Origin: Actinomyces gaoshouyii
GTDB lineage: Bacteria; Actinomycetota; Actinomycetes; Actinomycetales; Actinomycetaceae
DNA length: 64,000 nucleotides
Direction: 5' to 3'
Assembly: GCF_002072175.1 (NCBI RefSeq)
Contig: NZ_MVIV01000003.1
Span: forward strand, 231,938 to 295,937
Shown here: positions 25,638 to 34,510 of the stretch, piece after piece
Layout of the letters: each line of letters begins with the position of its first letter
How positions within the stretch are numbered: the first letter of the stretch is position 1
Notes under the pieces: generated by a model
What the model was told of the DNA's origin: nothing
Database searches by the model: none
Seen by the model: only the letters and a program-made list of their open reading frames with translations
Position numbers and translations under genes: made by a program

Positions 25638-25673
25638 CCGAGGCCCCCGGCGCCCGCGCGCCGGGGGCCTCGG
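25638..25673 (+). terminator. glpK terminator hairpin
   Basis: Arms 25638-25653 and 25658-25673 are perfect 16-base reverse complements (CCGAGGCCCCCGGCGC) around CCGC. It lies 43 bases after the glpK stop. The stem is all G-C apart from one pair and has no T-tail, the common form of terminator in this genome region. Confidence 0.8.
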
Positions 25674-25691
25674 TGCGCCCTCGGCCCCGAG

Positions 25692-25762
25692 ATACCGTCT
25701 CAGCCCGGCCTTGCGCCCTCATTCTCGCAGTTTGAGGGCGCAAGGCCGGGCCGAGACGGTAT
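25692..25762. repeat. Long inverted repeat (family 2, copy 1) between glpK and arsR
   Basis: Arms 25692-25721 and 25733-25762 are 30 bases each with one mismatch. The inner segment GCGCCCTCATTCTCGCAGTT is nearly the same as that of the element at 42484-42534. It follows the glpK terminator by 18 bases, so it is not needed for termination and looks like a dispersed palindromic repeat. Confidence 0.85.
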
Positions 25763-25793
25763 TTGGGGGGTGGGGGCGCGAAGAGCCGCCCCC

Positions 25794-25822
25794 TTGAACA
25801 CAGCTCGTCATATCCCTATTAT
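25794..25822 (+). promoter_or_regulatory. Promoter of the arsR-ATPase operon
   Basis: TTGAAC (25794-25799) and TATTAT (25817-25822) are separated by exactly 17 bases, the best sigma-70 match seen in the window. The expected start point near 25829 coincides with an in-frame GTG. The surrounding A+T-rich stretch (to about 25850) is a likely ArsR operator, although I see no clear palindrome. Confidence 0.65.
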
Positions 25823-25828
25823 TTAAAT

Positions 25829-26230
25829 GTGAACGCAAACGCTAAATCTTCGCTCGTGCGCGACGTCGCCGCCCCACGACCCGCTATGAGCGATGCCGCG
25901 ACACAGGAGACCGCCGAGCTCGCGGCCGAGATCTTCTCCCTGCTCGCCGATGCCACGCGCATCCGCATCATCGCCCTGCTGGAGGAGGAGGGGGAGATCT
26001 CCTCCGGCGTCCTGGCCGAGCGCACCGGTCGCAGCGCCGCCGCCGTCTCCCAGCACCTGGCCAAGCTCCGCCTCGGGCACGTTGTCGCCTCGCGCAGCGA
26101 GGGCCCCCGCGTCTATTACCGGCTCATCGACGAGCACGCCCGCATCCTCGTACGCCAGGCCGTCTTCCAGGCCCAGCACGTCACCGGGAACTTGCCCGCC
26201 GACCACCGGATCGGAGTGGATCATGAGTGA
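25829..26230 (+). CDS. ArsR-family metal-responsive repressor
   Basis: This winged-helix repressor controls the adjacent metal ATPase. The body includes IFSLLADATRIRIIALLEEE, the recognition helix SSGVLAERTGRSAAAVSQHL and the wing ASRSEGPRVYYRLIDEH. The C-terminal tail has His residues (QAQHVTGNLPADHRIGVDHE) that could belong to a metal site. Two starts are possible. GTG 25829 lies at the predicted transcription start and would be leaderless, giving 133 residues. ATG 25886 (114 residues) has no ribosome site either. The stop overlaps the ATPase start, so the two are co-translated. The metal cannot be told from the sequence. Confidence 0.85.
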   Translation: MNANAKSSLVRDVAAPRPAMSDAATQETAELAAEIFSLLADATRIRIIALLEEEGEISSGVLAERTGRSAAAVSQHLAKLRLGHVVASRSEGPRVYYRLIDEHARILVRQAVFQAQHVTGNLPADHRIGVDHE

Positions 26231-28169
26231 GACGGCCCCCGAGCGCGCCGAGCCCGCGACGTGCCCTCGGCACGATCCATTATCCTCACCTCCCCCTCCC
26301 GCCGAGGCCCATGAGCCGCTCCCGAAGCGGATCGAGACCACCGACGCCGCCCGCGTCATCCTCGTCGCCGTCGGCGCCCTGGCCGCCTGGATCGCCCGCC
26401 TGGCGGGCACACCGGGGTGGACGCTGGCGACCATCGGCACCGTCATCCTGGCAGCCGGATGCTGGCCCATCGCCGTCGAGGCCTGGGGCGACCTGCGCGA
26501 GCGACGCATGAGCATGGAGCTGTCCATGCTGCTGGCCATCGCCGCGGCCACTGTTATCGGGCAGTGGGGGACGGCCCTGCTCATCGCCCTGTTCGTGCTC
26601 GTGGCCGAGATCCTGGAGGACCTGTGCATGGAGCGGGGGCGCGACGCACTCACCGGCCTCATGACCTTCCTGCCGCGCACGGCCCACGTCATCATCGACG
26701 GCGAGGAGCGCGAGATCCCCATCGATGACCTCGCCCCGGGCCAGGTCATCGCCCTGCGCCCCGGCGGGAGGGTCCCGGCCGACGGCGTCGTGCGCAGGGG
26801 CAGCGCCGACATCGATCAGTCCCGGATCACCGGGGAATCCCTGCCGGTAACCGTGGACGCGGGCGATCCCGTGCCCGCAGGTTCGATCACCCAAGGGCCC
26901 CTCGAGCTCGAGGTGACGAGGGCGGGCGAGGATTCCTCCTTTGCAAGGATCATCGCGGCCGTGCGCGCCGCGCAGGACAGCCGCGCCCCCGTCCACCGCC
27001 TGGCGGACGTGCTCGCCGCCCGCATCGTCTACCTGGCCCTCGGCCTGGCGCTCCTCACCCTTGTCGTCACGCGGGACACCGGGGCCACGATCTCCGTGAT
27101 CATCGCCGCCGGGGCCTGCGGCGTCGCGGCCGGCACGCCCCTGGCCGTCCTGGCATCCGTCGCCCGGTGCGCGCGCACCGGGGCCTTCATCAAGGACGGG
27201 GCGCATCTGGAGAGCCTGTCCGCCGTCGACACCGTGGTGCTCGACAAGACCGGCACGCTGACGACCGGCGCGCCTCGGGTGGTCGGCCTGCGCCCCGCCA
27301 GCGGCGACGCGGGCGCCGAGGACTCCCTGCTCCGCCTGTCCGCGGCCGCCGAGTGGAACACGGAGCACCCCATAGGGCGGGCCATCCTGGAGAGGGCCCG
27401 CGAGCGAGGCCTGGCCATCCCCTCGCCCGAGTCCACCCTCTACACCCCTGGTAGGGGGGTCGAGGCCGTTGTCGAGGGACAGCGGGTGAGTGTCGGCCGC
27501 CCCGACACCGATCGGGACTCCAGCGCTCTCGACGGACTGCCGGGCCCCGCGGCGGACCTGCCCGCGGGTGCCACCGCCGTCCGGGTCGTCGTCGACGGCG
27601 CCACGGCGGGGATCATCCTGGTGGCCGACGAGCTGCGCGAGGGATCGGCGCTCATGCTCTCGAAGATCCGCGATATGGGCCTCGATGTCCTCATGCTCAC
27701 CGGTGATGCGCCGTCGACGGCCGCGAGGATCGGCGCCGAGCTGGGCCTGACCCCCGGGCAGATCCGCGCCGGGCTGCTGCCCCAGGACAAGGAGGCGATC
27801 ATCAGCGAGCTGCGCGCGGCGGGCCATCGCGTGGCGATGGTCGGCGATGGCGTCAACGACGCTCCTGCCCTCTCCGCCGCCGACGTGGGCATCGCGATGG
27901 GCTCGGGCACGGATGTTGCCCGAGAGGCGGGCGACATCGTCCTCGTGGGGTCGGACCCACTCTCCCTGGCGCGCACGATCCACATCGCCCGCAAGGCCCG
28001 GCGCGTCATCATGGCGAACTTCATCGGGACCATCGCCGTGGACGCCGTCGCGATGGGGATGGCCGCACTGGGCCTGCTGGGCCCGATCGCCGCCGCCCTC
28101 GTGCACGTGGGCTCCGAGAGCGCCTTCATCCTCAACTCCGCGCGTCTGGCCCCCGGCCCGCGGCGCTGA
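26223..28169 (+). CDS. P1B-type heavy-metal ATPase with atypical transmembrane metal motif
   Basis: This 648-residue P-type ATPase has the phosphorylation site VVLDKTGTLTTG, the actuator motif RITGESLPV, EHPIG in the nucleotide domain and the hinge MVGDGVNDAPAL. Its helix near the C-terminus (LVHVGSESAFILNSARL) is that of zinc/cobalt-type P1B pumps. There is no N-terminal HMA domain, only a CPRH segment. The metal-site helix, usually CPC or SPC, reads AAGACGVAAGTPLAV. The invariant Pro is lost and only one Cys remains. The pump may be a divergent subtype with another metal or an altered site. It is co-translated with the upstream ArsR repressor, which suggests metal-induced export. Confidence 0.87.
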   Translation: MSETAPERAEPATCPRHDPLSSPPPPAEAHEPLPKRIETTDAARVILVAVGALAAWIARLAGTPGWTLATIGTVILAAGCWPIAVEAWGDLRERRMSMELSMLLAIAAATVIGQWGTALLIALFVLVAEILEDLCMERGRDALTGLMTFLPRTAHVIIDGEEREIPIDDLAPGQVIALRPGGRVPADGVVRRGSADIDQSRITGESLPVTVDAGDPVPAGSITQGPLELEVTRAGEDSSFARIIAAVRAAQDSRAPVHRLADVLAARIVYLALGLALLTLVVTRDTGATISVIIAAGACGVAAGTPLAVLASVARCARTGAFIKDGAHLESLSAVDTVVLDKTGTLTTGAPRVVGLRPASGDAGAEDSLLRLSAAAEWNTEHPIGRAILERARERGLAIPSPESTLYTPGRGVEAVVEGQRVSVGRPDTDRDSSALDGLPGPAADLPAGATAVRVVVDGATAGIILVADELREGSALMLSKIRDMGLDVLMLTGDAPSTAARIGAELGLTPGQIRAGLLPQDKEAIISELRAAGHRVAMVGDGVNDAPALSAADVGIAMGSGTDVAREAGDIVLVGSDPLSLARTIHIARKARRVIMANFIGTIAVDAVAMGMAALGLLGPIAAALVHVGSESAFILNSARLAPGPRR

Positions 28170-28427
28170 GCCGCGGCAGCCGGTCCTCAGGCGCCGACCG
28201 GCACGGGAGGCAGCACCGCTCCGCTCACCCGCCTTCCATCCCCCGAGCGCACCGCGCGCCGGGAATGTCGGGTACTCTCACCCAGGACGTTTGTCCACTG
28301 GCCGCGCCCGGGCGACTCGGCGCTCCAGGATCCGCCCCCTCCCGGGTCTTCGGAGGGCGCTGGACGCAGAACTCGCCCCAGCTCTCCTCAGACCCGCTAT
28401 TGACCAGCAACGACGCCGGAGGTCCTC

Positions 28428-30122
28428 ATGGCACCCGCCTTCCCCGCCAGCGCTATCCCAGTGGCCCTCGCGACAGGCTTCACGCCGTCGACGAGCGCCG
28501 TCGGGGACAGCGTCTACCTGACCGCTCTCGTGGGACTCGTGCCCCTGGTGGCCTTCTTCGTCCTCATGGGCGCCTTCAAGGTCAAGACCCATTGGTGCGC
28601 ACTCATCTCCCTGGCGATCTCCATGGTCATCGCCCTCTTCTTCGGGATGCCGGTGGGCCTGGCCGCCATGAGCGCCACCCAGGGCGCGGTCTTCGGCCTC
28701 ATGCCGATCGTCTACATCATCATCGCCGCCGTCTGGCTGTACAACCTCACCGAGTCCTCCGGGCGCAGCGCCGACCTCAAGGCGATCTTCAACGTCATCG
28801 GCAAGGGCGACCAGCGCGCCCAGGCGCTCATCATCGCCTTCTCCTTCTGCGGGCTCATGGAGGGCCTGGCGGGATTCGGCGCGCCCGTGGCCATCACCTG
28901 CGCCCTGCTGGTGGGCCTGGGCCTGCCCAAGATCAAGGCGGCCGTGACCACGGTCGTGGGCAATGCCATCAACGTCGGATTCGGCGCCATGGCGATCCCG
29001 GTGACCACCGCCGGCCAGCTGGGCGGGGAGGACGCCGTCGAGGTCGCCACCCGCATGGGGCACCTCACCTGGATCTTCGCGGCCTTCATCCCCCTGGTCC
29101 TGCTGCAGATCATCGACGGGATGCGGGGCATCAGGCAGTTGTGGCCACTGGCACTCGCGATCGGCCTGGCGACCGGCGCCGGGCACTTCCTCGTCTCCTC
29201 AGTCTCCTATGAGCTGACCGCCGTTGCCGCCTCCCTGCTGGGCCTGGCCGCCGGCTACGTCTTCCTGCTGGTGTGGAACCCGACGACGCCCGAGGAGTTC
29301 CGCACCTTCGTGGCCGAGGAGGACAGGCCCGACGGCGCCCGCGTGGGGCTCGCCCTGCTGCCCTATGTGCTCGTGGTCGTCATCATCGCCATCACCAAGC
29401 TGTGGAAGGTCGGTGTGGACCTGCCGGCGGTGCTGAAGTCCAAGGACCTGCCGATCCACTGGCCCGGGGTCCACGGCCAGCTGCTGAGCGCTGACGGCAG
29501 GCCCTCACCGTCAGGCACCTACACCCTTCAGATCCTGTCCAATCCGGGCACGTGGATCTTCGTCACCGGCATCATCGTGGCCATCGTCTACGGAACCGTC
29601 TCCTCCGGCGGGCGATACCGCACGAGCGTGGGCGCCATGTTCGCCGTCCTGCCCAGGACGATCCACAACCTGCGCCTGGCGATCCTGACCATCGCCACGG
29701 TCATGGCGCTGGCCTACGTCATGAACTTCTCCGGCCAGACCACGGCGATCGGCGCGGCACTGGCGTCGACCGGCGCATTCTTCGCCTTCCTCGCCCCGAT
29801 CCTGGGCTGGGTGGGCACCGGCGTGGCGGGCTCAGCGACCTCCGCCGGCGCATTCTTCGCCAAGCTCCAGGCGACAGCCGCCCAAGGCGCCGGTCTCGAC
29901 GCGCGCATCCTGCTGGCGGGCAACACGATCGGCGGCGGCCTGGGCAAGATCATCTCCCCGCAGAACCTGGCGGTGGCCTCCACCGCGATCGACGAGCCCG
30001 GATCGGATGCCGAGATCCTCAAGCGGGTCGCCCCGTACTCGATCGGCCTGCTGCTGCTCCTGTGCACGCTGGTGTTCATCGGCTCGCAGGGCTGGCTGGG
30101 CGCCTACATGCCCATCCGCTGA
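28428..30122 (+). CDS. lldP: L-lactate permease
   Basis: LldP imports lactate with protons. The 564-residue protein is entirely membrane-embedded, with more than a dozen hydrophobic helices. It contains the family segments GLMEGLAGFGAPVAITCALL, VVGNAINVGFGAMAIPVTTA and NTIGGGLGKIISPQNLAVAS. GGAGG lies five bases before the ATG. It precedes lutABC on the same strand, which oxidise lactate to pyruvate. A perfect hairpin in the gap indicates separate expression or a processed transcript. Glycolate is a possible second substrate in this family. Confidence 0.93.
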   Translation: MAPAFPASAIPVALATGFTPSTSAVGDSVYLTALVGLVPLVAFFVLMGAFKVKTHWCALISLAISMVIALFFGMPVGLAAMSATQGAVFGLMPIVYIIIAAVWLYNLTESSGRSADLKAIFNVIGKGDQRAQALIIAFSFCGLMEGLAGFGAPVAITCALLVGLGLPKIKAAVTTVVGNAINVGFGAMAIPVTTAGQLGGEDAVEVATRMGHLTWIFAAFIPLVLLQIIDGMRGIRQLWPLALAIGLATGAGHFLVSSVSYELTAVAASLLGLAAGYVFLLVWNPTTPEEFRTFVAEEDRPDGARVGLALLPYVLVVVIIAITKLWKVGVDLPAVLKSKDLPIHWPGVHGQLLSADGRPSPSGTYTLQILSNPGTWIFVTGIIVAIVYGTVSSGGRYRTSVGAMFAVLPRTIHNLRLAILTIATVMALAYVMNFSGQTTAIGAALASTGAFFAFLAPILGWVGTGVAGSATSAGAFFAKLQATAAQGAGLDARILLAGNTIGGGLGKIISPQNLAVASTAIDEPGSDAEILKRVAPYSIGLLLLLCTLVFIGSQGWLGAYMPIR

Positions 30123-30178
30123 GCCGCCCGAGGCCGGGCCCGCCCCCCTTCCCCGCAGTCGGCCCGGCCCACCCGTTC

Positions 30179-30215
30179 AGTCGCCCCCTCGCGCCACACA
30201 CGCGAGGGGGCGACT
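30179..30215 (+). terminator. lldP terminator hairpin
   Basis: Arms 30179-30193 and 30201-30215 are perfect 15-base reverse complements (AGTCGCCCCCTCGCG) with a seven-base loop, 57 bases after the lldP stop. The rest of the 368-base gap to lutA holds no gene. TAGGGT at 30430-30435 could be a minus-10 for lutABC, but the minus-35 is poor. Confidence 0.8.
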
Positions 30216-30490
30216 CGCTGAGAGCCCGCCGGGGAAAACATCACGACACACATTCGTAATATCCGGCGCGCGGAGGGGTGCCACCACCGACGCGGCCGGC
30301 GCTCTCAACCGGCCACCCACCCGATGACAGCGCCGAGTTTCCGCAGTACGCCAAGGGTCGCGCCCCCACCGCGCTCCACCCGGCGCCGTCTCCTGGACAT
30401 CACGGCCACCGGGGCAGGGACGAAGGCCCTAGGGTGAGAGCGACATCGGACAACGACGCCGCGAGTACAGAAGACAGGGAGGTCCTCATC

Positions 30491-31288
30491 GTGCGTATCG
30501 CGCTCTTCGCGACCTGCATCGCGGACACCATGTTCCCGCAGGCGCCGCAGGCGACCGTCACACTCTTGGAGAGGCTCGGCCATGAGGTCGTCTTCCCCGA
30601 GGGGCAGGTCTGCTGCGGCCAGATGCACGCGAACACCGGGTATTTCAAGCAGGGCGCCAAACTCATCCGCAACCACGTGGACACCTTCGAGCCCGTGCTC
30701 GACGGCGAGTGGGACGCCATCGTCGTCCCCTCGGGCTCCTGCACCGGGGCCACACGTCACGAGCAGGCCCTCGTTGCCGAGCATGTCGGGGACCACGACC
30801 TGGCCAAACGGGCCGACGCCGTCGCCGAACGGACCTACGACCTATCCGAGCTGCTCGTCGACGTCCTCGGACTGACCGACGTCGGCGCCTACTTCCCCCA
30901 CCGCGTCACCTACCACCCCACCTGCCACTCGATGCGCATCGCGAAGGTTGGAGACCGTCCCTACACGCTGCTGCGCGCCGTCGAGGGCATCGATCTCGTC
31001 GACCTGCCCGACGCGGACGTCTGCTGCGGGTTCGGCGGCACCTTCTCCATGAAGAACCATGAGGTCTCCACGGCGATGCTCACCGATAAGGTCTCCCATG
31101 TGAAGGCCACCAAGGCCGAGATCCTGTGCGCGGGCGACTACTCCTGCCTCATGCACATCGGCGGCGGGCTGTCCCGCTTGAACTCCGGGGTGCGGATCAT
31201 GCACCTCGCCGAGATCCTCGCCTCGACGAAGGACGCCCCCTTCATCGGCAACGTCGCCTTCCAGGCGGATGTGGAGGTGGCCCGATGA
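30491..31288 (+). CDS. lutA: Lactate utilization protein LutA, (Fe-S)-binding subunit
   Basis: LutA is part of the LutABC complex that oxidises L-lactate to pyruvate. The 265 residues contain the two cysteine-rich CCG repeats, VCCGQMHANTG in the first half and CHSMR with VCCGFGGTFSMKN in the second. I start at GTG 30491 (reading MRIALFATCIADTMFPQ), with GGGAGG nine bases upstream; longer in-frame readings have no conserved sequence. The stop overlaps lutB as ATGA. Known LutA proteins hold an Fe-S cofactor, so this route needs iron. Confidence 0.92.
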   Translation: MRIALFATCIADTMFPQAPQATVTLLERLGHEVVFPEGQVCCGQMHANTGYFKQGAKLIRNHVDTFEPVLDGEWDAIVVPSGSCTGATRHEQALVAEHVGDHDLAKRADAVAERTYDLSELLVDVLGLTDVGAYFPHRVTYHPTCHSMRIAKVGDRPYTLLRAVEGIDLVDLPDADVCCGFGGTFSMKNHEVSTAMLTDKVSHVKATKAEILCAGDYSCLMHIGGGLSRLNSGVRIMHLAEILASTKDAPFIGNVAFQADVEVAR

Positions 31289-32844
31289 GCCAGACATTCC
31301 TGGGCATGCCCGCGGGCGCGGGCCGGCGCCCCGAGACCCACCCCCATACCGGCGGCTGGGTGACCACCGTGGACGTCCCCGAGGACCCGCTGCGCTGGGG
31401 CACCACCTTCACCAAGGGCGCGCACCGCACCCTGCAGAACACGCAGATGCGCCGCAACCTCGGCCACGCCACTCGCACCATCCGGGGCAAGCGCGCCATG
31501 CGCGTGGAGGAGATGCCGGACTGGGAGGACCTGCGCGACGCCGCCTCCGCCGTCAAGAACGAGGTGATGAGCAACCTGCCCGAGCTCCTGGAGCAGTTCG
31601 AGGCCAACGTGACCGCCCGGGGCGGGATCGTCCACTGGGCGCGCGACGCCGCCGAGGCCAACGCCATCGTCGCCGAGATCATCAGATCCAAGGGCGTCGA
31701 CGACGTCGTCAAGGTCAAGTCCATGGCCACCCAGGAGACCAATCTCAACGAGCACCTCAAGTCCGAGGGCATCACCGCCCACGAGACCGACCTGGCCGAG
31801 ATGATCGTCCAGCTCGCCGACGACATGCCCTCGCACATCGTCGTGCCCGCCATCCACCGCAACCGCTCCGAGGTCCGCGGTATCTTCCTGGACCGCATGG
31901 ACGACGCCCCCGAGGACCTGTCCGACACGCCTGAGGAGCTGGCCGGGGCCGCCCGCGCTCACCTGCGCAAGAAGTTCCTCCACGCCAAGGTGGCCGTCTC
32001 CGGCACCAACATGGGCGTTGCCGAGACCGGCACCGTCTCGATCTTCGAGTCCGAGGGCAACGGCCGCATGTGCCTGACCCTGCCGGACACGCTCATCACC
32101 CTCATGGGCATCGAGAAGCTCGTCCCCCGCTTCCAGGACGTCGAGATCTTCTCCCAGCTCCTGCCGCGCTCGGCCACCGGAGAGCGCATGAACCCCTACA
32201 CCTCCATGTGGACGGGCGTCACCGAGGGCGACGGCCCCCAGGAGTTCCACCTCATCCTCATGGACAACGGGCGCACCAAGGCCCTGTCCGACCCGATCGG
32301 CCGCGAGGCACTGCACTGCATTCGCTGCGGCTCGTGCATGAACATCTGCCCCGTCTACCAGCACACGGGCGGCCACGCCTACGGCTCGGTCTACCCCGGG
32401 CCCATCGGCGCGATCCTCACCCCCCAGCTGACCCAGGGCCTGTCCGACGACGATCCGGTCCACACCCTGCCCTACGCCTCAACCCTGTGCGGGGCCTGCG
32501 GCGAGGTCTGCCCGGTCAAGATCGACATCCCGACGATCCTCGTCCACCTGCGCGCCAGGACCGTCGATGTCAAGCGCAAGATCCTCCCCGATATGTGGGA
32601 CGTGGCCATGGGGGTGACCACGCCGGTCATGAAGAGCGGCAGGGTGTGGGCCACGGCCACGAAGGCCATCAAGGCCACGCGCCTCATCGACCGGGACGGC
32701 AAGATCGGCTCCCTGCCCTTCCCCGCCTCGATGTGGACGGGCACCCGCGACGTGCCCGCCGCCCCCGCGGAGAGCTTCCGCGAGTGGTGGAGGCGCACGC
32801 ACCCGCAGTCGACTGCGAGCAGTAAGAGTAAGGAGGACAAGTGA
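31285..32844 (+). CDS. lutB: Lactate utilization protein LutB, iron-sulfur subunit
   Basis: The 519-residue protein has an N-terminal LUD-type domain (SGTNMGVAETGTVSIFESEG). It is followed by two ferredoxin-like cluster motifs, CIRCGSCMNICPVYQ and CGACGEVCPVKIDIP, each C-x2-C-x2/3-C-x3-C-P. A C-terminal helical part ends in a Lys/Ser tail. This is the standard LutB plan, at slightly more than usual length. The ATG overlaps the lutA stop, and the TGA overlaps the lutC start (TGATG). Electrons from lactate are expected to pass through these clusters to the respiratory chain. Confidence 0.93.
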   Translation: MSQTFLGMPAGAGRRPETHPHTGGWVTTVDVPEDPLRWGTTFTKGAHRTLQNTQMRRNLGHATRTIRGKRAMRVEEMPDWEDLRDAASAVKNEVMSNLPELLEQFEANVTARGGIVHWARDAAEANAIVAEIIRSKGVDDVVKVKSMATQETNLNEHLKSEGITAHETDLAEMIVQLADDMPSHIVVPAIHRNRSEVRGIFLDRMDDAPEDLSDTPEELAGAARAHLRKKFLHAKVAVSGTNMGVAETGTVSIFESEGNGRMCLTLPDTLITLMGIEKLVPRFQDVEIFSQLLPRSATGERMNPYTSMWTGVTEGDGPQEFHLILMDNGRTKALSDPIGREALHCIRCGSCMNICPVYQHTGGHAYGSVYPGPIGAILTPQLTQGLSDDDPVHTLPYASTLCGACGEVCPVKIDIPTILVHLRARTVDVKRKILPDMWDVAMGVTTPVMKSGRVWATATKAIKATRLIDRDGKIGSLPFPASMWTGTRDVPAAPAESFREWWRRTHPQSTASSKSKEDK

Positions 32845-33494
32845 TGGACGCCCGCAGCGTGATCCTCTCGCGCGCCCGGGAGGCGATCTCCCGCTCCCAG
32901 ACCGCCCCGGCCGCGCCCGTCCCCCGCGCCTATACGCGCGTCGGCGCCAACCCGCCCGGATCCGAGCCCGTCGTGGCCGAGATGGTGGAGAAGCTGGAGG
33001 ACTACAACGCCGTCGTGCGGGTGGAGGCCGAGGACGTCGGCATCCTCGACGCCATCGACGCCCTCCTGGCCGACGCGACCACCGTCGTGGTTCCCGCAGG
33101 GCTCCCGCAGGCCTACAAGGAGGCCGCTGCGAGGAACGGCCGGACCGTCCGCGAGGACTCCCGCCAGGATCCGATCCCCACACTCGAGCTCGACGGGATC
33201 GAAGCCGTCGTGACCTGCTCGCGCACCGCGATCTCGCTGTCGGGCACGATCTGCCTCGACGGCGAGCCCGACCAGGGGCGCCGCGCCATCTCCCTGGTGC
33301 CGGACCGCCACGTCATCATCTTGGAGCGCGAGTCGATCCAGCCCACGGTGCCGCAGGCCGTGGACATCCTGGGCGAGAACCCGACCCGTCCGACGACCTG
33401 GATCGCCGGCCCATCGGCCACCAGCGACATCGAGCTCATCCGCGTCAACGGCGTCCACGGGCCCCGCAACCTGGGGGTCGTCATCGCGCACTGA
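32844..33494 (+). CDS. lutC: Lactate utilization protein LutC
   Basis: The 216-residue LUD-domain protein completes LutABC. Typical segments are VVVPAGLPQAYKEAA, LDGIEAVVTCSRTAISLSGT, VPDRHVIILERESI and TWIAGPSATSDIELIRVNGV, the last being the family signature. ATG 32844 is chosen because AGGAGG lies seven bases upstream and the codon overlaps the lutB stop; a GTG one codon earlier is possible. The operon ends with two consecutive hairpins at 33532-33616. Confidence 0.92.
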   Translation: MDARSVILSRAREAISRSQTAPAAPVPRAYTRVGANPPGSEPVVAEMVEKLEDYNAVVRVEAEDVGILDAIDALLADATTVVVPAGLPQAYKEAAARNGRTVREDSRQDPIPTLELDGIEAVVTCSRTAISLSGTICLDGEPDQGRRAISLVPDRHVIILERESIQPTVPQAVDILGENPTRPTTWIAGPSATSDIELIRVNGVHGPRNLGVVIAH

Positions 33495-33531
33495 CCGCGG
33501 GGCCGGACTCGATCCGGCTCCGCGCAAAGCC

Positions 33532-33616
33532 CCACTGCCCGGGATGTTCACCCTCGGGCAGTGGAGAACCGGAGGCCCCGGCGCTCATCCCTGTCCCAGA
33601 GGGCGCCGGGGCCTCC
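33532..33616 (+). terminator. Double hairpin after lutABC
   Basis: The first stem has arms CCACTGCCCG (33532-33541) and its exact complement (33555-33564). The second has 13-base perfect arms 33571-33583 and 33604-33616 (GGAGGCCCCGGCG). The second stem shares its sequence with the hairpin at 37823-37867, including GAGGGCGCCGGGGCCTCC. Together they should end the lut transcript before the DeoR-type gene. Confidence 0.8.
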
Positions 33617-33658
33617 GCGTCCCTCTTCCCCTCCCATACCGCTCGCTGACATGCCACG

Positions 33659-34510
33659 ATGGAGGGCATGGGCATTGAGATCACAGCGGATCCGTCGCAT
33701 CTCGAGGGCCGACGCCCCCTCACGCCGGGCGGGCAGCACAAGGAGCAGTTGGGCGCGCCCGAGCGGCGCAAGGCGATCCTCGCCCATCTCCGGGCCACTG
33801 GCGAGGCGGCAGTGTCCTCCCTGCCAGGCCTGTTCGGGGTTTCCGTGGAGACAATCCGGCGCGACCTGCGCGAGCTCGAGGACACGCACGCGATCACCCG
33901 TTCCTACGGGCGCGTGAGGATCGCTGAGGCCTCCAATTACGAGTCGACCCTGACCTACAGGAAGGAGCACCTGGCCGATGAGAAGGAGCGCATCGCCCGG
34001 GTCGCCGTCGATCGACTGGGCGCGGCCGACACCGTCTTCCTCGATGAGGGCTTCCATCCGCTCCTCGTCGGCCGGGCCCTGCCCACGGACCGGGATCTGA
34101 CGATCATCACCGCTTCCCTGCCCACGGCTCTGGAGATGTGCGAGCGCCCCCGCACCACCGTGATCGTGCTGGGCGGCAGGGTGCGCCACGTGACCGCCGC
34201 CAGCGTCGAGCGGTGGGCCACGAGGATGCTGCGCGATATGCAACCGGACCTGGCCATCATCGGCGCCAACGGGGTGGATCTGGACGGCTGGCTCACCACG
34301 CCCCACGCCTCTGTGGCCGAGGTCAAGGAGACCGCCCTGTCCGTGTCCCAGCGGGCCCTGTTCGTGGGCTCGCATACGAAATTCGCGCGCTCCACCCTGT
34401 GCCGGTTCGGCCACGTGCGACAGTTCGAGCGCATCATCACCGGCACCGAGCTGCGCTCATCGATCGCCCGCCGGATCATCAGCGCCGGGGGGCGCCTGGA
34501 TCGGGTCTGA
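33659..34510 (+). CDS. DeoR-family transcriptional regulator
   Basis: The 283-residue regulator has the DeoR N-terminal winged helix (ERRKAILAHLRATGEAAVSS, FGVSVETIRRDLRELEDTHA) and the C-terminal sugar-phosphate sensor (ADTVFLDEGFHPLLVGRAL, DLAIIGANGVDLDGW, SVAEVKETALSVSQRALFVG). The start could be ATG 33659 or ATG 33668. GGAGGG lies between them and too close to the second, so the first is kept with low certainty. It lies upstream of a polyol permease and a long-chain polyol dehydrogenase on the same strand, and is probably their regulator. Confidence 0.87.
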   Translation: MEGMGIEITADPSHLEGRRPLTPGGQHKEQLGAPERRKAILAHLRATGEAAVSSLPGLFGVSVETIRRDLRELEDTHAITRSYGRVRIAEASNYESTLTYRKEHLADEKERIARVAVDRLGAADTVFLDEGFHPLLVGRALPTDRDLTIITASLPTALEMCERPRTTVIVLGGRVRHVTAASVERWATRMLRDMQPDLAIIGANGVDLDGWLTTPHASVAEVKETALSVSQRALFVGSHTKFARSTLCRFGHVRQFERIITGTELRSSIARRIISAGGRLDRV

